A DNA stretch of 64,000 bases. Source: an uncultured Sphingomonadaceae bacterium (GTDB lineage: Bacteria > Pseudomonadota > Alphaproteobacteria > Sphingomonadales > Sphingomonadaceae). Below are positions 16,330-24,543 of this stretch, piece by piece; the first letter of the stretch is position 1; each line of letters begins with the position of its first letter. Under the pieces are notes generated by a model. The model was not told the origin of the DNA. It made no database searches and saw only the letters and a program-made list of their open reading frames with translations. Position numbers and translations under genes: made by a program. Location: positions 124,001 to 188,000 of the forward strand of contig CANMQE010000003.1 of assembly GCA_947499975.1 (NCBI GenBank), given 5' to 3'.

Positions 16330-16516
16330 CTTCGAATTCCTTTCACTCGCCTGTTCGCGCAAGCGTTACGGACGCTGTTCGTTCCGTATCCCCGCGCAAG
16401 AATTGCGGAGCTTGCAGTCACCACGTGACCGGCTGCCGCATACTGGCTGTTGAAACTTATATCGGATCGCGATCCGCGAACCGCAAGGCTGCCGGGCATG
16501 GCTGACCCGAAGTGGA

Positions 16517-17188
16517 TCAGGCGTTCACATCCGCATAATGGCGCGGGGCGGGCAGGCCTTCCATCTTCTGGCTGAGAAGCGGGGCGAAGCTGGGCCGGCT
16601 TTTCATCACGCGATACCAGCTGTGCGCCTGTTCGTGGCCGGACCAGTCGATCCCGCCGAGGTAGTCGATCACCGAAAGCTGCGCTGCGGCGGTGAAATCG
16701 GCAAGGCTCAATTGCGCGCCTGCCAGCCAGCGGCGGTTGTCGATCAGCCAGTCGAGATAATCGAGGTGTTCGTGCGTCAGCCGCATCGCCGCGCGCAAGG
16801 TGCCGCTGTCGGGCGACTGGCGCAGGATCAGGCGCTTCTTCATTTTCTCGAACAGCAGCGGTTCGGTGACGTCGCCATAAAGCCCGTCGTCGAACAGCGC
16901 CGTCAGCCGGCGTATCTCGGCCCGTGCGGCGGCAGAGCCGGGGATCAGCGGGCTCTTGCTTTCGGTTTCCTCGAAATATTCGCAGATCGCCTGGCTATCG
17001 ATCAGCACCAATTGGCGTTCTGCATTGTGCAACACTGGCGTTTTGCCCGCAGGGTTCAGCGAATGGAACCGCTCGTTATCATCCCACGGATAGGCGAGCT
17101 GCAAGGTAAACGGCACTTTCTTCTCGGAAAGCACCAGCTGCACCTTGCGGCTGAATGGGCACAAAGGGAAATGATGAAGTTGCCACAT
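16517..17188 (-). CDS. Glutathione S-transferase family protein
   Basis: 223 aa from ATG 17188 (MWQLHHFPLCPFSRKVQ); an ATG three codons upstream (17197) is equally possible. Thioredoxin-like GST_N domain with CPFSRKV at the active-site position, NPAGKTPVL (cis-Pro) and DSQAICEYFEE, then an all-helical GST_C domain with LADFTAAAQLSVIDYLG. The substrate cannot be told. GSTs are numerous in sphingomonads and some cleave lignin ethers, but nothing ties this one to that role. Confidence 0.88.
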   Translation of the reverse strand: MWQLHHFPLCPFSRKVQLVLSEKKVPFTLQLAYPWDDNERFHSLNPAGKTPVLHNAERQLVLIDSQAICEYFEETESKSPLIPGSAAARAEIRRLTALFDDGLYGDVTEPLLFEKMKKRLILRQSPDSGTLRAAMRLTHEHLDYLDWLIDNRRWLAGAQLSLADFTAAAQLSVIDYLGGIDWSGHEQAHSWYRVMKSRPSFAPLLSQKMEGLPAPRHYADVNA

Positions 17189-17251
17189 GCGTAACATTTA
17201 TAATGCCGCAACAGCGACATCGGGTCCAGCACAGACAGTGGCAGGCGCGTA

Positions 17252-17605
17252 TTATTCCGCTGGCAGCATTCCGAGGCAGACGGGCATGACTTCATGGATC
17301 GTCCCGCTATCGCGAAGATCCTGCGCCTCGGCAGTCAGCGCGGCCTGGATCTGGGCACGGTCCAGCCCTGCCTCGTCCATCACCTGCGCCGATGCGCGCA
17401 CGAAGAATTCCCGCCCCCGATCGGAAAGGTCGGGATATTGCAGGGCGTCGGCATTGCCTGCGTTCTGCCCGGCCGAGACGACGGCGAAGGCGGCGGAGCA
17501 ACGCAGCAGCATCCGCTGATCCAGGCTGAGCTGGTGCGACGCTGATTGCGCCGCCGCCAGCGATGGTGTGCAAATCAGGGCGAGTGCGATGGCGGTGCGT
17601 ATCAT
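17252..17605 (-). CDS. Small exported protein of unknown function
   Basis: 117 aa from ATG at 17605. A signal peptide MIRTAIALALICTPSLAAAQ is followed by a helical, polar mature part with two cysteines (LLRCSAAF and MPVCLGML) that could form a disulfide in the periplasm. I do not recognise the family; it resembles the small helical periplasmic proteins often annotated as hypothetical in Erythrobacteraceae. It is downstream of, and in line with, the NTF2-fold gene (gap 25 bp), so the two may share a transcript. Confidence 0.7.
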   Translation of the reverse strand: MIRTAIALALICTPSLAAAQSASHQLSLDQRMLLRCSAAFAVVSAGQNAGNADALQYPDLSDRGREFFVRASAQVMDEAGLDRAQIQAALTAEAQDLRDSGTIHEVMPVCLGMLPAE

Positions 17606-17630
17606 GGTGCATCGCCTAGCGCGGCGAACA

Positions 17631-18158
17631 TTAACCTGCGCCTTCGGCCTTGCCATCCATGATAGTGACCGGATTGCCTGCGGGCGATTCCCTGCCGGGC
17701 AGGAAGTCGTTGCGGATATTGCGATAGGTGAACTTCCACGTGCCGTCCTCGCGCACCAGTTCATCCTCGTAAATGCCGAATGTACCGACAGTGGGTGTAA
17801 ACCTTTTGCCATCGGGCGTGCGTGGCCCGTCGTTCGCCATCTCGAACCACATGCCGGTGTGCCAGGCGCGGTCACCCTCCACCCGGATCACGCTTTGCGC
17901 CAGCAGGTGGCGCAGCACCGCGGGATTGCCGTCGACATCCTGATAGATGCTGCCCACCGCTTCCTTGAACCCGCGCGCCTTTTCGCGGATCTCTTCGCGA
18001 CCGGTCACGCTGCCCTGGGCGAATTCCAGCGTGGCATCCTCGGTGAAACATTCGGCATAGGCATCGAAATCGTTCCAATCCATCGCGAACAGATAGCGGG
18101 CCATAAGGTCCTCGATCTCGGCTCGGTCCTGCGCGTAATTCTGGCTGTAACTGGTCAA
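17631..18158 (-). CDS. SnoaL-like/NTF2-fold protein, candidate diarylpropane or phenylcoumaran gamma-formaldehyde lyase
   Basis: 175 aa from a TTG start at 18158, chosen because AAGGGAGG lies 5 bases upstream; an ATG at 18197 would add 13 residues but lacks a ribosome site. The cone-shaped NTF2 fold is recognisable from DRAEIEDLMARYLFAMDWND, ECFTEDATLEF, GREEIREKARGF, LRHLLAQS and the C-terminal WKFTYRNIRNDF. Known: LdpA and PcfL of Novosphingobium are cofactor-free NTF2-superfamily lyases that turn lignin beta-1 or beta-5 dimers into stilbenes plus formaldehyde. Inferred: this gene, divergent from the LigW operon, sharing an operator-like motif with a lignostilbene dioxygenase and near a formaldehyde pathway, fills that role. 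A generic SnoaL-like enzyme is the alternative. Confidence 0.82.
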   Translation of the reverse strand: MTSYSQNYAQDRAEIEDLMARYLFAMDWNDFDAYAECFTEDATLEFAQGSVTGREEIREKARGFKEAVGSIYQDVDGNPAVLRHLLAQSVIRVEGDRAWHTGMWFEMANDGPRTPDGKRFTPTVGTFGIYEDELVREDGTWKFTYRNIRNDFLPGRESPAGNPVTIMDGKAEGAG

Positions 18159-18487
18159 TCCTGCCTCCCTTTCCTCATTCCCGTTGACTCTATCCATTTG
18201 CCTACGCAATTGTAAGCACAACATACAATTCGGGAGAGTCGCATTACGGGTGTCGGGCCGCGTGGGTACCAGTCAAAGGCGAAACCGCGCCTTTGCCGGT
18301 GGTCGCAATTCCAGCGCCGTCGATTGCCGTTGCGCAGGCTTCACCCGAAGAACAAATCACGTGCAGCGTTGCGCCCCAATTGCTGTGGCGCGCGTGCTGG
18401 CGAGAGACTAGGGAGAGCGTGTCTCCCCGCCGCCGGCAGGCGCGATGCAACATGCGGCGCCAAGACCGCTGACGACATGACGAAGAG
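18159..18487. other. Divergent intergenic region between the NTF2-fold gene and the aldehyde dehydrogenase operon
   Basis: 329 bp without a convincing gene. The half near 18200 holds AT-rich sequence and the inverted repeat described separately (18208-18230). The rest is GC-rich and I see no terminator, RNA gene or credible short ORF in it. Promoters for both directions are expected here, but no clear -35/-10 pair could be picked out. Confidence 0.6.
18208..18230. promoter_or_regulatory. Inverted-repeat operator candidate upstream of the NTF2-fold gene and the ALDH-LigW operon
   Basis: Arms AATTGT and ACAATT flank 11 bases. The inner 19-mer TTGTAAGCACAACATACAA (18210-18228), read on the other strand, matches 15 of 19 positions of TTGTATGCTTTACTAACAA at 29804-29822 beside the marR gene. 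The size and symmetry suit a MarR dimer. The site lies about 50 bp from the NTF2 start and 260 bp from the ALDH start. Confidence 0.65.
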
Positions 18488-19927
18488 GTGAAACGAGTGA
18501 CGCAATACCCCAGACTTCACATGGTTATCGACGGCGAACAGGTGACAGGCGGTGATCGCCGCACCTTCGATGTCGTCAATCCCGTCACCGGCGAAACCCT
18601 GGCCGAATTGCCGCTCGCAAATGCCGACGATCTCGATCGTGCGCTGGAAACCGCGCAGCGCGGTTTTGCCAAGTGGCGCTACACCCCCGCGCCGCAGCGC
18701 GCCGCCGTGCTGCACAAGGCCGCCGCGCTCATTCGAGAGCGTGCGGACGACCTGGCGCGCATTGCCACGATGGAAGAAGGCAAGCCGGTAGGCGAGACGA
18801 AGGTCGAATGCATGGCCTCTGCCGGCTGGTTCGATTTTGCCGCCGGGGAATGCCAGCGCCTGTATGGCCGCGAGCTCGTGCGCCCGGTCGGGCAGCGCAG
18901 CGTGGTGCGGTGGGAACCTGTCGGCCCGGTCGCCGGGTTTGCGCCCTGGAACTTCCCGCTGGGCAATCCCAGCCGCAAGCTGGCCGCCGCCGTTGCCGCG
19001 GGCTGCTCCATCATCCTGAAGGCCGCCGAGGAGACACCCGCATCGGCGCTGGGCATCTTGCAATGCCTCTATGATGCGGGCCTGCCGAAGGAAGTGGCGC
19101 AGGCCGTGTTCGGCGTGCCCGACGAGGTGAGCCGCCACCTGCTGTCCAGCCCCATCATCCGCAAGCTCAGCTTCACCGGCTCCACCGTGGTGGGCAAGCA
19201 CCTGGCGAAGCTGGCGGCGGACAACATGATCCGCACCACGATGGAACTGGGCGGACACGGCCCCGTGCTGGTGTTCGACGATGCCGACATGGAAAAGGTG
19301 CTGGCCACCGCTTCCACCGGCAAGACGCGCAATGCCGGGCAGGTGTGCGTGTCGCCCACCCGCTTCATCGTGCAGGAAAACGTGTTCGAGAAATTCCGCG
19401 ACGGCATGGCAGAACGCCTCGCCGCGACAGTGGTGGGCGATGGCCTGAAGGACGGCACGCAGATGGGCCCGATGGCCAATTCGCGCCGCCCCGACGCGAT
19501 GGAGAAATTCGTCGCCAACGCTAAGGCCAAGGGCGCCACGGTGAATACCGGCGGAGAGCGTATCGGCAACCAGGGATATTTCTTCCAGCCGACCGTGCTT
19601 TCCGAAATTCCGCTGGATGCGGACGTGATGAACGAGGAACCCTTCGGCCCCCTCGCCCTCATCAACCCGTACAAGAGCGAGGACGACATGATCGCCGAGG
19701 CGAACCGCGTGCCCTATGGCCTGGCCGGTTACGCCTGGACCAATGACGTGCAACGCCAGCGCCGCCTTGCCGACGAGGTGGAAGTGGGCATGATGGGCAT
19801 CAACACGCACATGATCGCCGGGCCCGACGCGCCTTTCCAGGGCGTACAATGGTCTGGCCACGGCAGCGAGGACGGGCCGGAAGGCGTGAAGGCATGCATG
19901 GTCGTGAAGGCGGTGCACGAAGGATAG
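18488..19927 (+). CDS. NAD(P)-dependent aldehyde dehydrogenase, succinate-semialdehyde dehydrogenase-like clade
   Basis: 479 aa from GTG 18488 (a GTG three codons later is also possible). ALDH-fold motifs: PWNFPLGNPSRKLAAAVAAG (coenzyme domain), FTGSTVVGKH, catalytic Glu in MELGGHGPVLVF and catalytic Cys in NAGQVCVSPTRF; EEPFGPLALI near the end. First gene of a plus-strand operon ALDH - ligW - MFS - thiamine-diphosphate enzyme. From context it probably oxidises an aromatic aldehyde (vanillin, 5-formylferulate or 5-carboxyvanillin) made by the stilbene dioxygenase or the decarboxylase of the operon. That substrate is inferred, not read from the sequence. Confidence 0.9.
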   Translation: MKRVTQYPRLHMVIDGEQVTGGDRRTFDVVNPVTGETLAELPLANADDLDRALETAQRGFAKWRYTPAPQRAAVLHKAAALIRERADDLARIATMEEGKPVGETKVECMASAGWFDFAAGECQRLYGRELVRPVGQRSVVRWEPVGPVAGFAPWNFPLGNPSRKLAAAVAAGCSIILKAAEETPASALGILQCLYDAGLPKEVAQAVFGVPDEVSRHLLSSPIIRKLSFTGSTVVGKHLAKLAADNMIRTTMELGGHGPVLVFDDADMEKVLATASTGKTRNAGQVCVSPTRFIVQENVFEKFRDGMAERLAATVVGDGLKDGTQMGPMANSRRPDAMEKFVANAKAKGATVNTGGERIGNQGYFFQPTVLSEIPLDADVMNEEPFGPLALINPYKSEDDMIAEANRVPYGLAGYAWTNDVQRQRRLADEVEVGMMGINTHMIAGPDAPFQGVQWSGHGSEDGPEGVKACMVVKAVHEG

Positions 19928-19957
19928 GATTTCAGCGCTTTTGGGAGAGAGTAGCGC

Positions 19958-21013
19958 ATGACTGAAGAACTGAAGACCGGCGGCCAGCATGGCTATCTGC
20001 GCATCGCGACCGAGGAGGCTTTCGCCACCGAGGAGCAGATTAATGCGATCCTGCGGCTGGTGAAGGAAGGCCGCGCCGACAAGGGCACCGTTTCGCTCTG
20101 GGGATTTTACGGCACATCGCCCAGCGAACGCACCACGTTCATTCGGGAACGGTTGCTGGACCTCGGCGATCTGCGGCTGGCGGCAATGGACGAGGCAGGG
20201 ATCGACAAGGCCGTTCTTGCCCTCACCAGCCCCGGCGTGCAGTCGATCCACGACGTGGAAGAGGCAAAGGGCATCGCTTCCCGCGCCAACGACCATCTTG
20301 CCACCGCGTGCGAACGCCACCCCGATCGCTTCATCGGAATGACGGCGATCTGCCCGCAGGATCCAGAATGGTCTGCGCAGGAACTGAAGCGCGGCAAGGA
20401 AGAGCTTGGCTTCGTGGGCGTACAGGTGAACAGCCACACCCACGGTCATTATCTCGACGAGCCGCAGTTCGACCCCATTCTGCGCGCCTGCGCCGATATG
20501 GGCATCCCGCTTTATATCCATCCCCAGGGCCCGCCCGACGAGATGATCGGCAGCATGGTGGACGCAGGGCTTGAAGGCGCGATCTTCGGCTTCGCGATGG
20601 AAACCAGCTTTCACGCGCTGCGCCTGCTGACCACCGGCGTGTTCGACCGCTATCCCTCGCTCGATCTCGTGCTGGGACACGGCGCGGAAGGGCTGCCGTT
20701 CTGGATTGATCGGCTCAATTACATGTTCAACGCGGGCGTCCGCTCCCAGCGCTACGAGCGGCTGAAGCCGCTGCAGCACAACCTGCATCATTACCTGCGC
20801 AACAATGTGTGGGGCACCAATTCCGGCCTGCCCAGCCCTGCCAGCATCAAGCTGATGATGGATGTTATGGGAGAGGACCGCGTGCTCTACGCAATGGACT
20901 ATCCCTATCAATACGTGCCCGACGAAGTGCGTATGCTGGACGCGATGGACATTACGGACGAGACCAAGCGCAAGTTCTTCCAGACCAACGCCGAGAGGTT
21001 GTTCAACTTGTGA
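19958..21013 (+). CDS. ligW: 5-Carboxyvanillate decarboxylase (amidohydrolase family)
   Basis: 351 aa, co-linear over its whole length with LigW of Sphingobium SYK-6 as I recall it (shared start TGG-x-GYLRIATEEAFAT; shared end KKFFQTNAE-type). The manganese ligands and substrate residues of LigW fall at the same numbers: E19 (IATEEAF), R58 (SPSER), H188 (PLYIHPQ), R252 and D314 (YAMDYPYQYV). LigW decarboxylates 5-carboxyvanillate to vanillate without a redox change, the late step of biphenyl (5,5'-dehydrodivanillate) and phenylcoumaran lignin-dimer catabolism. Its TGA overlaps the GTG of the next gene (GTGA), so translation is coupled. A related gamma-resorcylate-type decarboxylase is the less likely alternative. 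Confidence 0.9.
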   Translation: MTEELKTGGQHGYLRIATEEAFATEEQINAILRLVKEGRADKGTVSLWGFYGTSPSERTTFIRERLLDLGDLRLAAMDEAGIDKAVLALTSPGVQSIHDVEEAKGIASRANDHLATACERHPDRFIGMTAICPQDPEWSAQELKRGKEELGFVGVQVNSHTHGHYLDEPQFDPILRACADMGIPLYIHPQGPPDEMIGSMVDAGLEGAIFGFAMETSFHALRLLTTGVFDRYPSLDLVLGHGAEGLPFWIDRLNYMFNAGVRSQRYERLKPLQHNLHHYLRNNVWGTNSGLPSPASIKLMMDVMGEDRVLYAMDYPYQYVPDEVRMLDAMDITDETKRKFFQTNAERLFNL

Positions 21014-22704
21014 CCGGCAACCCGAAATCGGCACCGCCCGCCGCCGGCAATGTTGGCGGCACACCGATTGCCCCCGCCTCCCCCGCCACGCCATCCGATG
21101 GCGGCGGGAGCGACAAGATCAGCAAGTATGGCTGGCACGCCATCGTGCTGATGTCCTCCGCGCAGGCGATGAGCCTGCTCGACCGGCAGATCCTCTCGAT
21201 CCTTGCCAATGACATCCGCACCGATCTTGGCATTGGTGATGCGGAGATGGGGCTGCTGTACGGAACGGTCTTCGCGCTGTTCTATGCCTTGTTCTCCCTG
21301 CCGCTGGGCCGCCTGGTGGATGGCTGGGTGCGCACGAAGCTGCTGGCGATCTGTCTTGCAGCATGGAGCTTCTTTGCAGGGCTGGCGGCCTTTGCGCAGG
21401 GGTTCACCCTGCTGGCCATATCGCGCATCGGCGTGGGTATTGGCGAAGGCGCGACGCAGCCTGCGGCGAATTCGATCCTGTTCGACAGCTTGCCCAAAAG
21501 CCGCCGCGGACTGGCGATGGGCGGCCTTGGCGTCGGCCTCGCGCTCGGCCTCGGCCTCTCGATGGCGCTGGGCGGCATCGTGGCCGAGTGGTGGGATCTG
21601 CGATACACTGACGGCAACGCGCCACTGGGCTTTTCCGGCTGGCAGTTTGCGTTCCTCGTCGCCTCGCTTCCGGGCTTTCCGCTGGCGTGGCTGATCTACA
21701 AGCTGCGCGAACCGGAACGCGGCGGGATGGACGGGATCGTCAGCAAGAAGGATCCCGCGCCGTTCAAGGCCAGTGCGGCCGTGCTGGGCGCGGTGACACC
21801 GGGCAGCAACTGGTACTTCCTGTGGCGCCGCGATGCCGGTGGCAGACAGTGGACGATCAACATCATCGGCCTTGCGGTAATCATTGGCCTTTGCGCCGTG
21901 ATGGTGCAGGTGACGGACGTATTCTCGCCGCGCCCGCCGCTGGATTTCGGCAGCTTCACGATCAATCCGCACATCCTGCAATGGAGCGTGATGGGCTTCG
22001 GCGCCTTCGTAGTGCTGAACCTGTTCCAGAGCTTCAAGCTGACCGATATGCCCACCTTCAACGTGGCGCTCAATCCCTCGCTGATCATGCTGATGGTGGT
22101 GGGCGGCCTGCAAACCGCCATCAATTACGGCATCATGGGCTTCACGCCTTCGCTGCTGATCCGCCACTTCGGCCTTACCACGGCAGAGGCAGGGGTGCAG
22201 TTCGGCCTCCTTTCCGCGCTGCTCGCCACGATCGGCGCTCTGGTGGCAGGCCCGCTGACCGATTTCCTTGGCAAGAAGCTGGGCGGGCGCGGGATGATCG
22301 TGCTGGTGCTGTTGTCGCTGGGGATATCGCCCTTCTTCGGTATCTGGACCTTCAGTGCAGAAACCACCGGCGATTTCTACATGCGCTATGTCGCCTACAG
22401 CCTGATCCTCACGCTGTGGCTGCCGCCGGTCTACACCCTGATCCTGGGGCTGGTGCTGCCGCGTATGCGCGGGATCATCTTTTCCACCTACCTCATCTTC
22501 ATGACCCTGCTGGGCCAGGGCCTTGGCCCCTATGTGGTGGGCATCGTTTCGGACAGGAACGGCGGCGATCTGGCCAGCGCCATCATCACCATCAACTGGG
22601 TCGCGCCTGCAATTGTGATCTTGCTGGTTGCGGTGCTGCTGCGATACCGCAAGGATGAAGACAGCGTGCTGGGCCGTGCCCGGCGCGGCGGCGAGGAGGT
22701 GTGA
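21010..22704 (+). CDS. MFS transporter of the LigW operon
   Basis: 564 aa from GTG 21010, which overlaps the ligW stop codon. A 40-residue Ala/Pro/Gly-rich cytosolic N-terminus precedes twelve predicted membrane helices starting HAIVLMSSAQAMSLLDRQIL. The loop after helix 2 has PLGRLVDGWVRTK, an MFS signature variant, and LLAISRIGVGIGEGATQPAANS fits the spinster-like branch of the family. A longer middle region (about residues 240-330) separates the halves. Probably imports an aromatic acid handled by the operon, or exports one; the substrate is not evident. A second, unrelated MFS transporter gene lies at 30.3 kb. Confidence 0.88.
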   Translation: MTGNPKSAPPAAGNVGGTPIAPASPATPSDGGGSDKISKYGWHAIVLMSSAQAMSLLDRQILSILANDIRTDLGIGDAEMGLLYGTVFALFYALFSLPLGRLVDGWVRTKLLAICLAAWSFFAGLAAFAQGFTLLAISRIGVGIGEGATQPAANSILFDSLPKSRRGLAMGGLGVGLALGLGLSMALGGIVAEWWDLRYTDGNAPLGFSGWQFAFLVASLPGFPLAWLIYKLREPERGGMDGIVSKKDPAPFKASAAVLGAVTPGSNWYFLWRRDAGGRQWTINIIGLAVIIGLCAVMVQVTDVFSPRPPLDFGSFTINPHILQWSVMGFGAFVVLNLFQSFKLTDMPTFNVALNPSLIMLMVVGGLQTAINYGIMGFTPSLLIRHFGLTTAEAGVQFGLLSALLATIGALVAGPLTDFLGKKLGGRGMIVLVLLSLGISPFFGIWTFSAETTGDFYMRYVAYSLILTLWLPPVYTLILGLVLPRMRGIIFSTYLIFMTLLGQGLGPYVVGIVSDRNGGDLASAIITINWVAPAIVILLVAVLLRYRKDEDSVLGRARRGGEEV

Positions 22705-22708
22705 TCGG

Positions 22709-24262
22709 ATGACGAGCGTGCGGGAAGCGGCCTTCGCCGTGTTCGAGCATTTCGGAGTGGATCGCCTGTTCGGCAATCCCGGCTCTACCGAGCTGCCGAT
22801 GCTGAAGGGCATGCCCTTCCCCTATGTCATGGGCCTGAACGAAGCCGTCGTGATGGGCATGGCCGATGGTTATGCCAGGGCCAGCCGCAAGCCCGCGCTC
22901 GTCAATCTGCACAGTGCAGCGGGCACCGGCCATTCGCTGGGCAACCTGTTCACTGCATGGAAGAACAACGCGCCCGTGGTGGTTACGGCGGGCCAGCAGG
23001 CGCGCTCGATCCTGCCTTACGATCCGTTCCTCTATGCCGAGCGGCCCAGCGAGTTTCCGCGGCCTTATGTCAAATACTCGATAGAACCTGCCCGTGCGCA
23101 GGATGTGCCACTGGCGCTGATGCGCGCCTTCATCATCGCGCTCACCCCGCCGATGGGACCGGTCTTCGTATCCATCCCGGTGGACGATTGGGAGCGCGAT
23201 TGCGAGATGCCGGGCCTGCCGGATATCGACGCTCTTACAGTACCCTCCGCCACGGGGGTGGAACGTCTTTCCACCATGCTAGACAGCGCGGAAAGACCCG
23301 CGCTGGTGCTGGGCAACGGCGTTGCCAACAGCGGCGGCTGGGCCTGCGCCATCGCGCTGGCGGAAAAGGCTGGCTGCGCCGTGTTCGCCGCGCCTTATGC
23401 CGCGCGGGAGACATTCCCGGAAGATCATCCGCAATTCGCCGGCTTCCTCAACGCCTGGCGCGACCAGATCCGCGAAGCCCTCGATCCTTTCGATGCGATC
23501 CTGGTGGCAGGGGCACCTGTCTTTACCTACCACGTTGAAGGCAGCGGACCGCACTGGCCCGAACATGCCAGCCTCATGGCCCTCTCTGACGATCCGCAGC
23601 ACCTGGCGGCGCTGCCGGGAGGCGGCGGCGTGCTGGGCGACGTGAACGAAGGCCTCGCGCAGCTGGCGGAAAGAACCAACGCCCGCGAATATTCCGGCCC
23701 GACGCACCAGCTGATAGATCCGCCCGCCGAAATGACCGCCGCCTATGTGCTGAAGCGCATCGCCGCGCTGAGGCCCGAAGGCTCCATCATCGTGGAGGAA
23801 TCTCCCACGGCGCGCGGGCCGGAGCACCAGACCCTGCCGATTACGCGCGAGGGGGGCTTCTATTCCTGCGCCAGCGGCGGCCTTGGCTATTCGCTGCCCG
23901 GCGCGCTGGGCGTGGCTCTGCACGAAAAAGACAGCGAGAAGCCCGACAAGGTGATTGCAATCCTTGGCGACGGCGCGTCGATGTACACCATCCAGGGACT
24001 GTTCACGGCATTCCAGGAGGATATTCCGGTCAGCTTCATCGTGCTGAACAATTCAGCCTACGCGGCCCTCACCGGCTTTTCCGGCGAGTTCGGCATGAAC
24101 CATGTGCCCGGATGCGATCTGACGGGGCTGGATTTCGTGAAACTGGCAGAAGGTCAGGGCATCGAGGCACGGCGCGTGGACGATGTCGATGAAATTGATT
24201 CGTCAATCGAATGGAGCTTCGCGGCAGGCCGACCGACCCTGATCGACATGCGCATCAAGTGA
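22709..24262 (+). CDS. Thiamine-diphosphate-dependent decarboxylase, benzoylformate decarboxylase type
   Basis: 517 aa from ATG 22709, 4 bp after the transporter stop. Three-domain ThDP fold; the cofactor motif GDGASMYTIQGLFTAFQ ends in VLNNSAYAALTGF. The residues that define benzoylformate decarboxylase are kept: S26 in FGNPGSTELP, the activating Glu at 45 (GLNEAVVMG), H68 in NLHSAAGTG and H275 in FTYHVEG (equivalent, by my recollection, to Ser26, Glu47, His70 and His281 of MdlC). It should convert an arylglyoxylate to an aromatic aldehyde and CO2, or carry out a related carboligation. The aldehyde dehydrogenase of the same operon would oxidise the product. It is the last gene of the operon. 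Confidence 0.9.
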   Translation: MTSVREAAFAVFEHFGVDRLFGNPGSTELPMLKGMPFPYVMGLNEAVVMGMADGYARASRKPALVNLHSAAGTGHSLGNLFTAWKNNAPVVVTAGQQARSILPYDPFLYAERPSEFPRPYVKYSIEPARAQDVPLALMRAFIIALTPPMGPVFVSIPVDDWERDCEMPGLPDIDALTVPSATGVERLSTMLDSAERPALVLGNGVANSGGWACAIALAEKAGCAVFAAPYAARETFPEDHPQFAGFLNAWRDQIREALDPFDAILVAGAPVFTYHVEGSGPHWPEHASLMALSDDPQHLAALPGGGGVLGDVNEGLAQLAERTNAREYSGPTHQLIDPPAEMTAAYVLKRIAALRPEGSIIVEESPTARGPEHQTLPITREGGFYSCASGGLGYSLPGALGVALHEKDSEKPDKVIAILGDGASMYTIQGLFTAFQEDIPVSFIVLNNSAYAALTGFSGEFGMNHVPGCDLTGLDFVKLAEGQGIEARRVDDVDEIDSSIEWSFAAGRPTLIDMRIK

Positions 24263-24468
24263 TAGCGTTCACTTGACGCTAACTATCGTATCACTAGCAT
24301 CAACTTGGTAATTTATTACCTCTATCTTACGCATCCACATACTTTTTCTGGGATAAATCGCATTTTTTGCATGCAAAATTTCTCAGATGCCCTAGCGTGC
24401 ATCTCGCCCAGAATCGGGTAACCGCCGCGATAGGGGATCGTGACGTGCAAATTTGGGGGAGCTTTTCA
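24263..24468. other. AT-rich intergenic region upstream of the adhesin
   Basis: Contains a short stem TAGCGT/ACGCTA (24263-24281) just after the decarboxylase stop, without a T-run, so it is a weak terminator at best. A conspicuously AT-rich block (about 24283-24380) follows, with a 14-bp palindrome at 24365-24378. Such a block against the surrounding GC-rich DNA marks the adhesin promoter region. No tRNA or other RNA gene was recognised. Confidence 0.6.
24365..24378. promoter_or_regulatory. Perfect 14-bp palindrome in the adhesin promoter region
   Basis: TTTTGCATGCAAAA is its own reverse complement. It lies about 90 bp upstream of the leader ORF and 165 bp upstream of the adhesin start, inside the AT-rich block. 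Probably a binding site for a dimeric regulator; the protein is unknown. Confidence 0.45.
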
Positions 24469-24543
24469 ATGACTCAGCTGTTCTCCGATATGCCGTCCCG
24501 GTCACCAATTTCGGCCCGGTTCGACTCAGTAGGAGGATATTGA
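24469..24543 (+). CDS. 24-codon leader ORF overlapping the adhesin start
   Basis: ATG at 24469 is preceded by GGGGGAG (24455-24461, spacing 7). The frame reads MTQLFSDMPSRSPISARFDS followed by VGGY and ends with TGA at 24541-24543, whose last base is the A of the adhesin ATG (TGATG). The Shine-Dalgarno of the adhesin (AGGAGG) is inside the last codons of this ORF. The arrangement is that of a translationally coupled leader peptide. The peptide itself has no recognisable domain, so expression is inferred from the two ribosome sites and the overlap. Confidence 0.45.
   Translation: MTQLFSDMPSRSPISARFDSVGGY

Noticed and set aside
18341-21094. A 917-codon open frame on the minus strand opposite the aldehyde dehydrogenase and ligW genes
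   Set aside because: The plus-strand genes have full catalytic sets and tight operon spacing; the opposite frame has no motif and no ribosome site.
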